A stretch of DNA of 64,000 nucleotides from Paracidobacterium acidisoli. Its GTDB lineage: Bacteria > Acidobacteriota > Terriglobia > Terriglobales > Acidobacteriaceae. Within the stretch, counting starts at the first letter, position 1. Every line of letters starts with the position of its first letter. The notes beneath the pieces are model-generated. The model made no database searches and was not told the DNA's origin. It was given only the letters and a program-made list of their open reading frames with translations. Shown here piece by piece: positions 35,802 through 44,909 of this stretch. Position numbers and translations under genes: made by a program. The stretch covers positions 496,001 to 560,000 of the forward strand of contig NZ_QVQT02000001.1 in the NCBI RefSeq assembly GCF_003428625.2, written 5' to 3'.

Positions 35802-37100
35802 TTACTTTGTGAAGGCCGGATCGATGGCCTGCCCGACCATGCGGTGAAAGCCGGAGAGCGGGCAGGGATAACCCGGCTCAGCGCGGCTGCAGCCTGGGAT
35901 GAAGATCGGCGCGACAGACGGCGGCTGCGCTTCGGTGAGGGGAACGGCGTTGCGCATCTGATCGAGCGTGGCGCTGATGAAGTACGCACGAACATACGGC
36001 TCGGCATGCGGAGGCTGGTGCAGCTCGAAGACCAGAGCGCTGCCCGGCGGCGTGGCGTCGAAGGGCTGGTCGGGCAAAAGCCAGTTGAGGCGCAGCAGAC
36101 CGCCGAGCCATGTCTCATTCGAATCGTGACCGGAGAGAAAGACAAACTTCTCCGCGGGCGAGCCGAGCGCGCCATCGACGGGCTGCCCTGCCGCCGCCTG
36201 GCGCAGAGTGCGGTCGATGTGATCGGCCAGATGCGACGCTCCCACCTGGGCAAGATACGGCGTGCGCAGCACGAAGTCGTGATAGCGCGTGTTCATGCCC
36301 ATCAGGTCGTCGAGCACCGGACGCGAAACGCGGCCCCATCCCACCTGCGACATGGGCATGCCTTCGGTGTACTGCAGCAGAAAGTGCTCGGCGAAGTCGG
36401 CGCCGGCGGAGACGGGCGTCTGCATGGCGAAGAGATCGCCGCCCATCGTCGAGGGAGCAGTTTGAGGCGCATCGAGGAGCGATTTTTTGCCGGGTGCGGG
36501 CGGACGGCCCGCGGAGAGGATCTGCTCCAGCTCTTCGAGCGAGCGCTGATAGGAGTGCGGCCACCATTCGGGGTGGCCACCGAGGCGTCCGGAGATGGCG
36601 GCAGCGGCCAGAGCGCGGTCCTGGTGCGCGACAAAGGCTCCGGGATTGAAGAGCGGATCGGCCTCGCCTTTGGGATGAGAGTGAATATCGAGCGCGCAGC
36701 CGGGCGCAAGGCCTTCTGCAATGGCCTGCGCGGTCGCGAGGGTGCGCTGCGCATTGTTCGCGGCGATGTAGAACGCCTCCGGAGCGCAGACCGACGAGTC
36801 GCCGAGCAGTCCGCGATATGCCTGCCGGTAATACGCGCCCATATAGCGGAGAAGCGTAGCTCCATGCGCGGTGAGCACGCCGGGCGCGACCGGCCACTGC
36901 GGCCAGGGATCGGCGTTGTAGGCGTTGTCGCGGATCTCGCTGCCGATGGGAGCACGCACCCCGTGCCGCCCGAGCACGATGACAAGGCGGAGATCGCTTC
37001 CCTCGCCTGACGGAGCAGACGAAGCGGCGGCTCGCAGCGCGGGAGCGAAGACGATAGCGGCAAGCAGAACGGGAAGAACGGCGCGAAGCGCTTTCGGCAT
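35802..37100 (-). CDS. Periplasmic histidine acid phosphatase (phytase/glucose-1-phosphatase-like)
   Basis: 432 residues with a signal peptide (LRAVLPVLLAAIVFAPALRA). The active-site motif VIVLGRHGVRAP carries the phosphorylated histidine, and the distal SGHDSNETW supplies the HD proton donor. These are the marks of histidine acid phosphatases such as AppA and Agp, which release phosphate from phytate or sugar phosphates in the periplasm. Cysteine pairs near the end (IPGCSR, YPCPL) suggest a disulfide. Start 37100 chosen for GAGGG upstream and the signal peptide. Confidence 0.88.
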   Translation of the reverse strand: MPKALRAVLPVLLAAIVFAPALRAAASSAPSGEGSDLRLVIVLGRHGVRAPIGSEIRDNAYNADPWPQWPVAPGVLTAHGATLLRYMGAYYRQAYRGLLGDSSVCAPEAFYIAANNAQRTLATAQAIAEGLAPGCALDIHSHPKGEADPLFNPGAFVAHQDRALAAAAISGRLGGHPEWWPHSYQRSLEELEQILSAGRPPAPGKKSLLDAPQTAPSTMGGDLFAMQTPVSAGADFAEHFLLQYTEGMPMSQVGWGRVSRPVLDDLMGMNTRYHDFVLRTPYLAQVGASHLADHIDRTLRQAAAGQPVDGALGSPAEKFVFLSGHDSNETWLGGLLRLNWLLPDQPFDATPPGSALVFELHQPPHAEPYVRAYFISATLDQMRNAVPLTEAQPPSVAPIFIPGCSRAEPGYPCPLSGFHRMVGQAIDPAFTK

Positions 37101-37178
37101 GATCGGACCCTCGGCGGCGAGGCCGCGCCGCACGGCTTAACGATATCGGATCGAAATCAACGCAGGGTGTACGGCAGG

Positions 37179-37631
37179 TTACCGGCCGAACTGGCGCAGA
37201 TGGTGATCGGTGTGCAGATAGCCCCAGCGCAGCCACTCATGGCGCGTCATCGCCCCAAAGTATGGATGGCGGCGGCCTTCGATCCCGGCCTCGCAGAGCC
37301 GGGAGATCAGAGCGAGGAGATCGCTGCGCGTGAGCTCGAAGTCGCCCGTCTCGGCGCCGAGGCGGCACTGATCGAGCTCCGGCATGGTCGGCACGCCCTT
37401 CGGCCATGGCGACGGCGCCCAGAGAGCGCCCCACTTCAGCAGCGTGCGCTGGAACAGACCGGTGGCCTCGCTCACCTCTTTTTCGCCAAGAGGCACGCGG
37501 ATGGCCTCCGTGAGATGCCGCACCATCTGCCAGGCGTTCATCCGCCCCCAGCAGGCGCGGTCGGCGGGGCAGAGTTCGGCAATGCGGGCCAGCAGTTGAG
37601 CGCGGTCTCCGGCAATGGCCAGCGATTTCAT
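37179..37631 (-). CDS. DinB-superfamily protein, DUF1569
   Basis: 150 residues forming a four-helix DinB-like bundle. Likely metal-binding histidines stand in MVRHLTEA, and in the C-terminal MTRHEWLRWG and LHTDHHLRQFG. Family members are metal-binding proteins, some of them thiol-dependent transferases; this one has no assigned reaction. It ends 78 bases upstream of the acid phosphatase start, on the same strand, so the two may be co-transcribed. Confidence 0.75.
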   Translation of the reverse strand: MKSLAIAGDRAQLLARIAELCPADRACWGRMNAWQMVRHLTEAIRVPLGEKEVSEATGLFQRTLLKWGALWAPSPWPKGVPTMPELDQCRLGAETGDFELTRSDLLALISRLCEAGIEGRRHPYFGAMTRHEWLRWGYLHTDHHLRQFGR

Positions 37632-38033
37632 GCAGAACCACGGTAGCAGAGCTGAAAGCGCTCGATGCTCCCTCGCAGAGCGGGCCGCCAGGGTACCGGG
37701 ATGAGGTACCGGGAATGGTTCCTCCCTCGCCGTATTTTCACTTGTCAGCGGCAGCGGGCGGGACTAGCGTAAAGGACATCTGGTGATTCCCCGCGACAAC
37801 CTGCAGGCAGTGTCAGCAGTGTGCCCTTCGGCCCCTTTTCGGATGCAGAGCGCCCTTTTTAGCCGCTGAGACGCACTCTGTGTCTAATAGTTGGGTTTGG
37901 GACGCCTTATCCACAAGATGTTGGGGTGAGGATGTTGACCCACCGGGTACCCGGGGCTACAGTTTTCACTGAGGATGGCTCAGTTTCATCCAATTTTGCC
38001 CCTCTTTCCCCTTCGTTCAGGAGTTCAATCCGC
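37632..38033 (+). other. Intergenic region before smc
   Basis: About 400 bases between divergent genes with no credible coding frame. It holds a direct repeat GGTACCGGGA (37692-37701 and 37705-37714) and, near 37945, the palindrome GGGTACCC, plus the smc ribosome site AGGAG (38019-38023). No convincing promoter hexamers were identified. Confidence 0.4.
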
Positions 38034-41000
38034 ATGCTGAAGCTTAAAAAAATCCAGATTCTCGGCTTTAAGTCGTTTTGCGACCGCACCGAAGTAACGC
38101 TGCCCGGCCAGGGTATGGCCGTGGTGGTGGGCCCGAACGGGTGCGGTAAGTCGAACATTCTGGACGGCGTGACCTGGGTGCTGGGCGAGCAAAGCGCGAA
38201 GAGCCTGCGCGGCGGCAAGATGGAGGACGTGATCTTTGCCGGAACCCGCGACCGCAAGCCGCTGGGCATGGCCGAGGTGTCGATCACGCTGATCGACCCG
38301 GAGGCGTACCAGGGAGGTCCGCTGCTGGAAGGCCCCGAGGTCGTGATTGAAAACGAACTGAACCCGGACTGGGACGAGGAAAAGCTGAAGGCGGAGAGAG
38401 CGGCCGAGGTCGAGGAGATTATTGCCGACTCGCAGCCGGGACAGGTGATCGAGGGCGATGCGCCTGCGGCTCCCGCGGGGGGCGATGCGGCTGCGGCTGA
38501 GGCAGCAGCGGCGAACAGCGAAGCCGCTCCAACGGAGGCGGCGCAGAGCGCTCCGGGGAATGTAGTGCTGAAGATCCGGCGGCGCAGGTTTCAGAAGACG
38601 CCGCAGCAGGGCGAGATCGTCGTGACGCGGCGGCTCTTCCGCACCGGAGACAGCGAGTACCTGCTGAACGGCAGGCTCTGCCGTCTGCGCGACATTCAGG
38701 ACATCTTCATGGGCACCGGCCTGGGGCCGGAGTCGTACGCGATCATCGGACAGGAGCGGATCGGGCAGCTGCTGAGCTCGAAGCCGCACGACCGCCGCGC
38801 CATTATCGAAGAGGCGGCGGGCATTACGCGCTTCAAGACGAAGAAGCGGCTGGCGGAGCTGCGGCTCGAGCAGGCGAAGCAGAATCTGGCGCGCGTGAAC
38901 GACATCTTCGAGGAAGTGACGCGGCAGATGGGGTCGCTGAAGCGCCAGGCGGCGAAGGCCGAGCGCTACGGCGCGCTGCGCGACGAGATGCGGGCGCGGC
39001 TCAAAGTTGTGCTGGCGAGCAAGGTATCGCAGATGGATGCCGAGCAGGCATCGCTCACGGCGCAGATTGCCGGGCTGACGGGAAAGATCGACGAGCACAG
39101 CCAGAAGATCGAACAGCTCGACGGCGAGCATTCGACGGGCGTGGAGCGCGGATACGGGCTCGACGCACAGCGGAAAGATGCGGAGACGCGCGCCAACCAG
39201 AGCGCGGTCGAGCTGGAGCGGGCTGCCTCGCGGCAGAACGCCAACCAGGAGCGCATCGCCGATCTCGAAGCGCGGGCGGCGGCGGCGCAGGCCGAGCTGG
39301 AACAGGCGAAGCAGCACCTGCAGAGCCTGACGGCGGAGCGCGACGGGCAGCGCAGCTTTCTTGAGAATGCGGCGGCCGAGGCGGCCAGCTTCCGCGAGCA
39401 GGCGCAGGCAAAGCAGCAAACCATGCGCGAGGCGGCGAGCGCCGTCAGCGCGCAGGAGCAGCGCGCCGAGGCCGGACGCCGGCAGGCGATGCAGGTGCTG
39501 TCGCAGACCGGACAGGCGCGGAACCAGATTGCTCAGGGCGAAGAGTCGCTGGCGTCGCTGGAGCGCGAGGCGGAGCGGCTGGCGGTCGAGAGCAATGCGG
39601 CGCGGCGCGATCTGGAGGCTCTGGGCGCGGAGCGCGGCCAGGTCTCGATGAGCTTCGAGTCGGTCACCGAAACGCTGCGGCGGCTGGAGTCGGAGATCAG
39701 CGGCCTGCGCGCGGAGATTGCAACGAAGCGCAACGAGGAGACGGAAGCGAAGCGGCGCGGCGATCAGCTGCGCGCCGAGCAGGCGACGCTGACCGGGCGC
39801 AGGAACTCGCTCGAAGCGCTGATCCGCGAGCACAGCTACTCGACCGATACGGTGCGGAAGCTCTTCCGCTCGAACTCGCTGGGCGGCGGACTGAAGCCGG
39901 TGGGCACTCTGGCTGACTTTCTGGAAGTGAACGGGCAGTATGAGAGCGTCGTCGACGAGTTTCTGCGCGATGAGCTGAACTACATCGTGGTGAAGAGCTG
40001 GGATGCGGCGCATGAGGGCATGCGGCTGCTGAAGTCCGATGTCGACGGACGCGCGACCTTCCTGGTGCATCCGGAAGACTCGCAGGCGAAGTTTTCCTTT
40101 GCGGCCAATGCCGCAGCTACCGGCTATGAACAGCAGCAGGGCGTGGTGCGACTGAAGGACTGCATCCGTGTGCTGGACGGCTTCGGCAAATCGCTCGAAG
40201 TGATTCTGCCCAAGCTGCGCGACGGCTATGTCACTCCGGACTCGGATACGGCGCGGGGGCTGGCGCTTGAGAATCCGAACGCCTTCTTTCTTGCTCCGTC
40301 GGGCGAGTGCTTCCACAACGTCACGGTCACCGGCGGCAAGCCGAGCACGGAAGGTCCGCTGGCGCTGAAGCGCGAGCTGCGCGAGACGCAGAGCAAGCTC
40401 GATCACGTGGAGAAAGAGCTGGGCCAGGCGGAGATGACGGCCGCTTCCCTTTCGCGGACGCTGGCCGAGCTGACGCGCTCACTCGACGGAAAGAGCGAGG
40501 AACGGCGCAACGCCGAGCGCGAGAGCGCGACCCAGAGCGCGGCGCTGCGGCAGATGGATTCCGAGGCACAGCGGCTGGAGCGGCGCCTGCAGGAGTGGAC
40601 GCTGCAGAGCGAGCGCAACAGGGATGCGCGCACGGCGAAGCAGAGCTTCATCGAGCAGAAGCGCGACGAGGCGGCACGCCTCGAAGAGCAGCACGCCGCG
40701 GCGGAGGCCTCTCTGGTAGCGCTGCAGCAGCAGGTGGAAGAGCTGCGGCAGAGACGCGATGCGGCGCAGCAGGAGGCGGCGCAGGTTTCGGCGGAGCTGG
40801 CCGGCCTCGAAGAGCGGCGGCGCGGCGCGGAGGCGGCCTTTGCGCGTATCGACCGCATGTACGGCGATCTGGAGCGGAGAGTGGCGCAGATCGGGCAGCA
40901 GCTGGCCGCGGCCTTTGCCGAGAAGGAGCAGCGCACGCGAGAGAACGAACAGCTTGCCGTCAATCGCGAGCAGCTGGGCGCAGTGCGCGAGCAGGCGCTG

Positions 41001-41939
41001 AAGGAAGCGGCGCAGTGGGCCGGGGAAGCGGCAGCGCTGCGCGTGCAGCTTGCCGAGGCGGAGCAGTCGCTGAAAGCGCTGCGCGCTGAAACCGACTCGA
41101 TGCGCGATACGCGGAGCGAGCGCAGCACCAGCTCGGCGCGGCTCGCTGCGGAGCTGACGCACATTGAAGAGAGCTGCGTGAGCGATCTGGGCATCGAAGC
41201 GAATCTGCTGCGGGCGGAGACGGAGCTGCCGCGCATCGAGGGCGAAGCGCTGTCGAACGAGGACGAGGCCTGCCGCGAGATGAAGAAAAAGCTCGAGGCG
41301 ATGGGTCCGGTGAACATGATGGCGCTCGAAGAGTACAAGGAGACGGCGCAGCGTCACGAGTTCCTGGAAACACAGCGGAAGGATCTGCTGGATTCGATCG
41401 AGAACACGCAGGCGACGATCAAAGAGATCGACGAGATCTCGCGCACCAAATTCGACGAAGCCTTTGCACGCATCAACGAGAACTTCAGCGCGACGTTCGG
41501 CAGGCTCTTCGGCGGAGGCCAGGCGTTCATGCGGCTCACCGACCAGGAGAACACCGCCGACAGCGGCATCGACATCGTGGCGCAGCCGCCGGGCAAGAAG
41601 CTGCAGAACGTCTTCCTGCTCTCGGGCGGCGAGAAGGCGCTCACGGCTCTGTCGCTGCTGATGGGCATCTTCCAGTACCAGCCGAGCCCCTTCTGCGTGC
41701 TGGACGAGGTCGACGCGCCGCTCGACGAGACGAACGTGGGACGGCTCGCCGATATGCTGCGCTCGATGGCCGAGGATACGCAGTTCGTGATGGTGACGCA
41801 CTCGAAGCGCATGATGACGGCGGCGGATCTGATCTACGGCGTCACCATGCAGGAGCCCGGCGTATCGAAGGTGGTCAGCGTGCGCCTGGGCGGCCAGGAG
41901 CGCACGCCGGACCGCACCCTCGTGCGCGCCAGCGCATAA
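38034..41939 (+). CDS. smc: Chromosome segregation ATPase SMC
   Basis: 1301 residues: N-terminal ATPase half with Walker A GPNGCGKS (33-40), coiled coil, hinge (about 620-740; GTLADFLEVNGQYESVVDEF), returning coiled coil, and the C-terminal half with LLSGGEKALTALSLL and Walker B FCVLDEVDAPLDETN. It compacts and segregates chromosomes with ScpAB. Between VSITLID and EIVVTRRLFR there is an extra segment of about 95 residues (88-193), acidic and Ala-rich, inside the head domain. AGGAG sits ten bases before the ATG at 38034; the frame is open 36 codons upstream. Confidence 0.95.
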   Translation: MLKLKKIQILGFKSFCDRTEVTLPGQGMAVVVGPNGCGKSNILDGVTWVLGEQSAKSLRGGKMEDVIFAGTRDRKPLGMAEVSITLIDPEAYQGGPLLEGPEVVIENELNPDWDEEKLKAERAAEVEEIIADSQPGQVIEGDAPAAPAGGDAAAAEAAAANSEAAPTEAAQSAPGNVVLKIRRRRFQKTPQQGEIVVTRRLFRTGDSEYLLNGRLCRLRDIQDIFMGTGLGPESYAIIGQERIGQLLSSKPHDRRAIIEEAAGITRFKTKKRLAELRLEQAKQNLARVNDIFEEVTRQMGSLKRQAAKAERYGALRDEMRARLKVVLASKVSQMDAEQASLTAQIAGLTGKIDEHSQKIEQLDGEHSTGVERGYGLDAQRKDAETRANQSAVELERAASRQNANQERIADLEARAAAAQAELEQAKQHLQSLTAERDGQRSFLENAAAEAASFREQAQAKQQTMREAASAVSAQEQRAEAGRRQAMQVLSQTGQARNQIAQGEESLASLEREAERLAVESNAARRDLEALGAERGQVSMSFESVTETLRRLESEISGLRAEIATKRNEETEAKRRGDQLRAEQATLTGRRNSLEALIREHSYSTDTVRKLFRSNSLGGGLKPVGTLADFLEVNGQYESVVDEFLRDELNYIVVKSWDAAHEGMRLLKSDVDGRATFLVHPEDSQAKFSFAANAAATGYEQQQGVVRLKDCIRVLDGFGKSLEVILPKLRDGYVTPDSDTARGLALENPNAFFLAPSGECFHNVTVTGGKPSTEGPLALKRELRETQSKLDHVEKELGQAEMTAASLSRTLAELTRSLDGKSEERRNAERESATQSAALRQMDSEAQRLERRLQEWTLQSERNRDARTAKQSFIEQKRDEAARLEEQHAAAEASLVALQQQVEELRQRRDAAQQEAAQVSAELAGLEERRRGAEAAFARIDRMYGDLERRVAQIGQQLAAAFAEKEQRTRENEQLAVNREQLGAVREQALKEAAQWAGEAAALRVQLAEAEQSLKALRAETDSMRDTRSERSTSSARLAAELTHIEESCVSDLGIEANLLRAETELPRIEGEALSNEDEACREMKKKLEAMGPVNMMALEEYKETAQRHEFLETQRKDLLDSIENTQATIKEIDEISRTKFDEAFARINENFSATFGRLFGGGQAFMRLTDQENTADSGIDIVAQPPGKKLQNVFLLSGGEKALTALSLLMGIFQYQPSPFCVLDEVDAPLDETNVGRLADMLRSMAEDTQFVMVTHSKRMMTAADLIYGVTMQEPGVSKVVSVRLGGQERTPDRTLVRASA

Positions 41940-41964
41940 GCGCAGGAAAAATTTCACGACAGCG

Positions 41965-41997
41965 GAAGAGCCGTGCTGAGTACTCGCACGGCTCTTC
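41965..41997. terminator. Long hairpin after smc, no T run
   Basis: GAAGAGCCGTGC and GCACGGCTCTTC form a perfect 12-bp stem; the loop holds a further palindrome GAGTACTC. No T run follows, so it may be a transcript-end stabiliser rather than a standard terminator. Confidence 0.5.
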
Positions 41998-42137
41998 GTC
42001 CGTCAAGTATTCGCTGGTAACCATCTTTGCTGTCGAAAGAGACATCCTTCTCTCTTCTTTTTGGTTTGCCCTTGACAGGAACCTTCCCTGCGATTTATGC
42101 CGCGTGAACACTGTGTTTCAGCGATGTTAACGACGCG

Positions 42138-42166
42138 TTGACAAAGCGCGCCGGGAATCGCAGAAT
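42138..42166 (+). promoter_or_regulatory. Candidate promoter of purC-cvpA
   Basis: A perfect TTGACA (42138-42143), a 17-base spacer and CAGAAT (42161-42166, 4 of 6). Transcription would begin near 42173, 30 bases before purC. Another TTGACA at 42072-42077 has a poorer -10. Confidence 0.45.
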
Positions 42167-42202
42167 CGGAATTCAGCGACACTTCAGGAAGGCTCCCCGA
42201 AA

Positions 42203-43111
42203 TTGAAGGCTCTCCTCCAGACGAACTTCAGCGATCTTGTTCTTTACGCACGCGGCAAGGTGCGCGATATCTATCTCGCCGGCGAGCACCTTCTGCTGGT
42301 GGCGACGGACCGCATCTCGGCTTTTGACCATGTACTCGGCAGCGGCATCCCGGACAAGGGAAAGATTCTGACCCAGATGTCTCTTTTCTGGTTCGATTTT
42401 CTCGAAGAGATCGTGCCGAATCATCTGATCTCCGCCAGGGTGGAGGATTATCCGGAGGCGATGCAGCCGTACCGCGAGCAGCTCGAAGGGCGCTCGATGC
42501 TGGTGAAGCGCGCGCAGATGTTTCCGGTGGAGTGCGTGGTGCGCGGCTATCTGGCGGGATCGGGCTGGAAGGATTATCTGGCCACGGGAAAGGTCTGCGG
42601 TATTCCGATTGCGCCGGGACTGCGCGAAGGCGAAGAGCTGCCGGAGCCGATCTTCACGCCCGCATCGAAGAGCCTGCACGGAAAGCACGACGAGAATATC
42701 TCCTTCGACCATATGATCGAGCTGGTGGGCGCGGAAGATGCAGAACGGCTGCGCGCGCTGAGCCTCGCGATTTATCGCAGGGCCGCGGAGCATGCGAACG
42801 ATCAGGGCCTGCTGCTGGCCGATACCAAGTTCGAGTTCGGCACGACGGCGGAAGGCATTGTGCTGGCCGATGAGGTGCTGACGCCGGATTCGTCGCGCTA
42901 CTGGGACAGGGAAGGCTACCGTCCCGGACAGGCGCAGCCCTCATTCGACAAACAGTTCGTGCGCGACTATCTCGAGAGCATTCACTGGAACAAGCAGGCG
43001 CCGGCGCCCGCTCTGCCGGACGATGTGGTGGAGCAGACGCGAAGAAAGTATCTGCAGGCATTTGAAGCGCTGGCGGTTAAAGGAAAGGCCGTACAGACAG
43101 TGAACAGATAA
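42203..43111 (+). CDS. purC: Phosphoribosylaminoimidazole-succinocarboxamide synthase
   Basis: Joins aspartate to CAIR with ATP in purine synthesis. The 302-residue protein has KVRDIYLAGEHLLLVATDRIS at the start, PVECVVRGYLAGSGWKDY, and LLLADTKFEFGTTAEG, the family's nucleotide and substrate blocks. It is of the longer yeast-like type, about 300 residues, rather than the 240-residue E. coli type. The start is TTG at 42203, with AGGAAGG about 12 bases upstream. Its TAA overlaps the ATG of cvpA. Confidence 0.93.
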   Translation: MKALLQTNFSDLVLYARGKVRDIYLAGEHLLLVATDRISAFDHVLGSGIPDKGKILTQMSLFWFDFLEEIVPNHLISARVEDYPEAMQPYREQLEGRSMLVKRAQMFPVECVVRGYLAGSGWKDYLATGKVCGIPIAPGLREGEELPEPIFTPASKSLHGKHDENISFDHMIELVGAEDAERLRALSLAIYRRAAEHANDQGLLLADTKFEFGTTAEGIVLADEVLTPDSSRYWDREGYRPGQAQPSFDKQFVRDYLESIHWNKQAPAPALPDDVVEQTRRKYLQAFEALAVKGKAVQTVNR

Positions 43112-43647
43112 TGGCGCTGGCCGACTGGTTGATTGCAATTGTCGTGCTGGTGTCGGTGCTGTCGGCGGCCAAGACAGGACTGATCGTGGAAGTCTTTTCC
43201 CTGGCGGGCGTCGTGCTGGGGCTGCTGCTGGCAAGCTGGAATTACGAGAAACTTTTACCCTGGGTTGCGGGTTGGATACATTCATTGCCCGCCGCCGAGG
43301 CGGTGGCTTTTTTGCTGATCGCGATCGGAGTGATGATCGTGGCGGCGCTGGCAGGACGGATCGTGCGATGGTCGGTGCGCTCGATCGGACTGGGATGGGC
43401 CGACCGGCTGGCCGGCGCGGCCTTCGGATTTGTGAAGGGGTGTCTGCTGGTCACCCTGGCAGTGATGGTCGCGGCGGCATTCTGGCCAAAGACCACATGG
43501 TTTCAGAGCTCACGTCTGGCTCCGTATTTTTTATCGATGGCGCGCCAGACGACAATGGTTACCCCTTCCGATCTCGGCGAGCGGATACAGAAGGGTGTGG
43601 AAACGATTCGCAGTGCTCAGCCGGAGTGGCTGCGGCCGCCGGCATAA
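43111..43647 (+). CDS. cvpA: CvpA-family membrane protein
   Basis: 178 residues with four membrane spans (about 3-20, 26-46, 62-80, 103-122), the CvpA pattern (DWLIAIVVLVSVLSAAKTGL, GWADRLAGAAFGFVKGCLLV). CvpA was named for colicin V production and is tied to the purF region in enteric bacteria; a purine neighbour appears here too, since its start overlaps the purC stop (TAATG). Exact role uncertain; it has been linked to envelope integrity. Confidence 0.85.
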   Translation: MALADWLIAIVVLVSVLSAAKTGLIVEVFSLAGVVLGLLLASWNYEKLLPWVAGWIHSLPAAEAVAFLLIAIGVMIVAALAGRIVRWSVRSIGLGWADRLAGAAFGFVKGCLLVTLAVMVAAAFWPKTTWFQSSRLAPYFLSMARQTTMVTPSDLGERIQKGVETIRSAQPEWLRPPA

Positions 43648-43723
43648 TTTTCCCAGGCTGTTGCAGTAAGCAAACGAAGATTCAACGATCGGGCAGGACC
43701 CGAGCACGATGGAGAGGTCATCC

Positions 43724-44008
43724 GTGAAACGTGAACTGGAAAACCTTGTGACCCAGATGCATATCGGCGGGATTACGTACAACGAAGCCGTACGTGAGTT
43801 CAAACGGCGCTTCCTGCTGGAGGTGCTGGTCAATCACAAAGGAAACCAGTGCAAGGCGGCGAAGGAGCTGGGCATGCACCGCAACACGCTCAGCCGCACC
43901 ATGGCCGAGCTCGAGATCGATCCGTCGCATATCCGCATGGGGCTCAAGCGTCCTTCGCGCAGCGAGCGCGTCGCCTTCGAGATCAAGCAGAACGTCCGCC
44001 AGGGCTGA
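43724..44008 (+). CDS. Fis-family small DNA-binding regulator
   Basis: 94 residues from a GTG at 43724, with GGAGAGG six bases before it; an ATG at 43709 has no site. The N-terminus (MKRELENLVTQMHIGGITYNEAV) is followed by a Fis-type helix-turn-helix (FLLEVLVNHKGNQCKAAKEL, then GMHRNTLSRTMAEL). The fold is that of HTH_8, the DNA-binding end of NtrC-type activators, here standing alone. A positively charged tail follows. Target genes unknown; the HAD and secretin genes lie downstream on the same strand. Confidence 0.82.
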   Translation: MKRELENLVTQMHIGGITYNEAVREFKRRFLLEVLVNHKGNQCKAAKELGMHRNTLSRTMAELEIDPSHIRMGLKRPSRSERVAFEIKQNVRQG

Positions 44009-44104
44009 CGTCCGAGAGTCCGGCTGCACATTCCGGGGTCGCTGGAGATGCCGCTCCTGCTTTAGTCTGAAAGAGGACTCTCGCAGGAAAGGCAGATTTC
44101 GGCA

Positions 44105-44905
44105 TTGGCATCGACCATTCCAGAGGAAAACTCCGTCTCTTCCGGCACGGCACCCACCGCCGGCCCATTCGGCTCCCCGAGCGGGGCTGCCGAGCCGCGC
44201 GTCTATGTTCAGGAGGGCTTTCGCTGGGACGGGTTCGACGCCTATCTCTTCGACATCGACGGCACGCTGCTGCGCTGCCGGGACCGCATTCACGTGGACT
44301 CGTTTGGGGAGAGCGTGCGCCGGGTGATGGGGTATGAGCTGTCGCTGGAGGGCGTGGTGCTGCAAGGCAATACCGATCCGGGAATTCTGCGCGACGCATT
44401 TGTGCTGGCGAAGCTGAACGATACGGCGTGGCGGCCGATGCTGGAAGAGGTGCTGGACGCAATGCGCAGCAACGTTGCGGCACGCCGCAGCGAGATCACC
44501 CTGGCGACGATGCCGGGCGTGGAAGCGGCGCTGGCGCATCTGGCGGCCAAAGGAGCGTTGCTGGGCGTGGCCACGGGAAATCTGGAGTCGATCGGCTGGA
44601 TGAAGATCGAAACGGCAGGGCTGCGGGAGTGGTTCCGCTTTGGAGGATTCAGCGACCGCTTCGAGGTGCGGGCGGAGATGATTGCGCACGCCGTGAACGA
44701 AGCTCGCCTTCTGGCCGGCAACGGCGCCACCGTCTGCGTGGTGGGCGACACGCCAGCCGATATCACGGCCGCGCGCGCCAACGGGCTGCCGACGATCGCC
44801 GTGGCGACCGGGCATCCGAGCTTCGATCAGCTCATGGCGTACCGGCCGGAGGTCTGCACCACGACACTCGAGGCACTGCTGCAGGGGACGGCAGCGGCAC
44901 AGTAA
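44105..44905 (+). CDS. HAD-superfamily phosphatase, phosphoglycolate phosphatase-like
   Basis: 266 residues. An N-terminal stretch of about 40 residues is low complexity; then HAD motif I LFDIDGTLLR (nucleophile and acid aspartates), motif II VATGN, and motif III/IV CVVGDTPADITAARA. The cap domain between I and II is helical, as in phosphoglycolate phosphatase and PgmB relatives. Start is TTG at 44105. It ends five bases before the secretin start, suggesting co-transcription. Substrate unknown. Confidence 0.82.
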   Translation: MASTIPEENSVSSGTAPTAGPFGSPSGAAEPRVYVQEGFRWDGFDAYLFDIDGTLLRCRDRIHVDSFGESVRRVMGYELSLEGVVLQGNTDPGILRDAFVLAKLNDTAWRPMLEEVLDAMRSNVAARRSEITLATMPGVEAALAHLAAKGALLGVATGNLESIGWMKIETAGLREWFRFGGFSDRFEVRAEMIAHAVNEARLLAGNGATVCVVGDTPADITAARANGLPTIAVATGHPSFDQLMAYRPEVCTTTLEALLQGTAAAQ

Positions 44906-44909
44906 GTTT

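Noticed and set aside
43709-43723. ATG 43709 as the start of the Fis-like gene
   Set aside because: The purine-rich ribosome site GGAGAGG lies after it and fits the GTG at 43724, where the conserved N-terminus begins.
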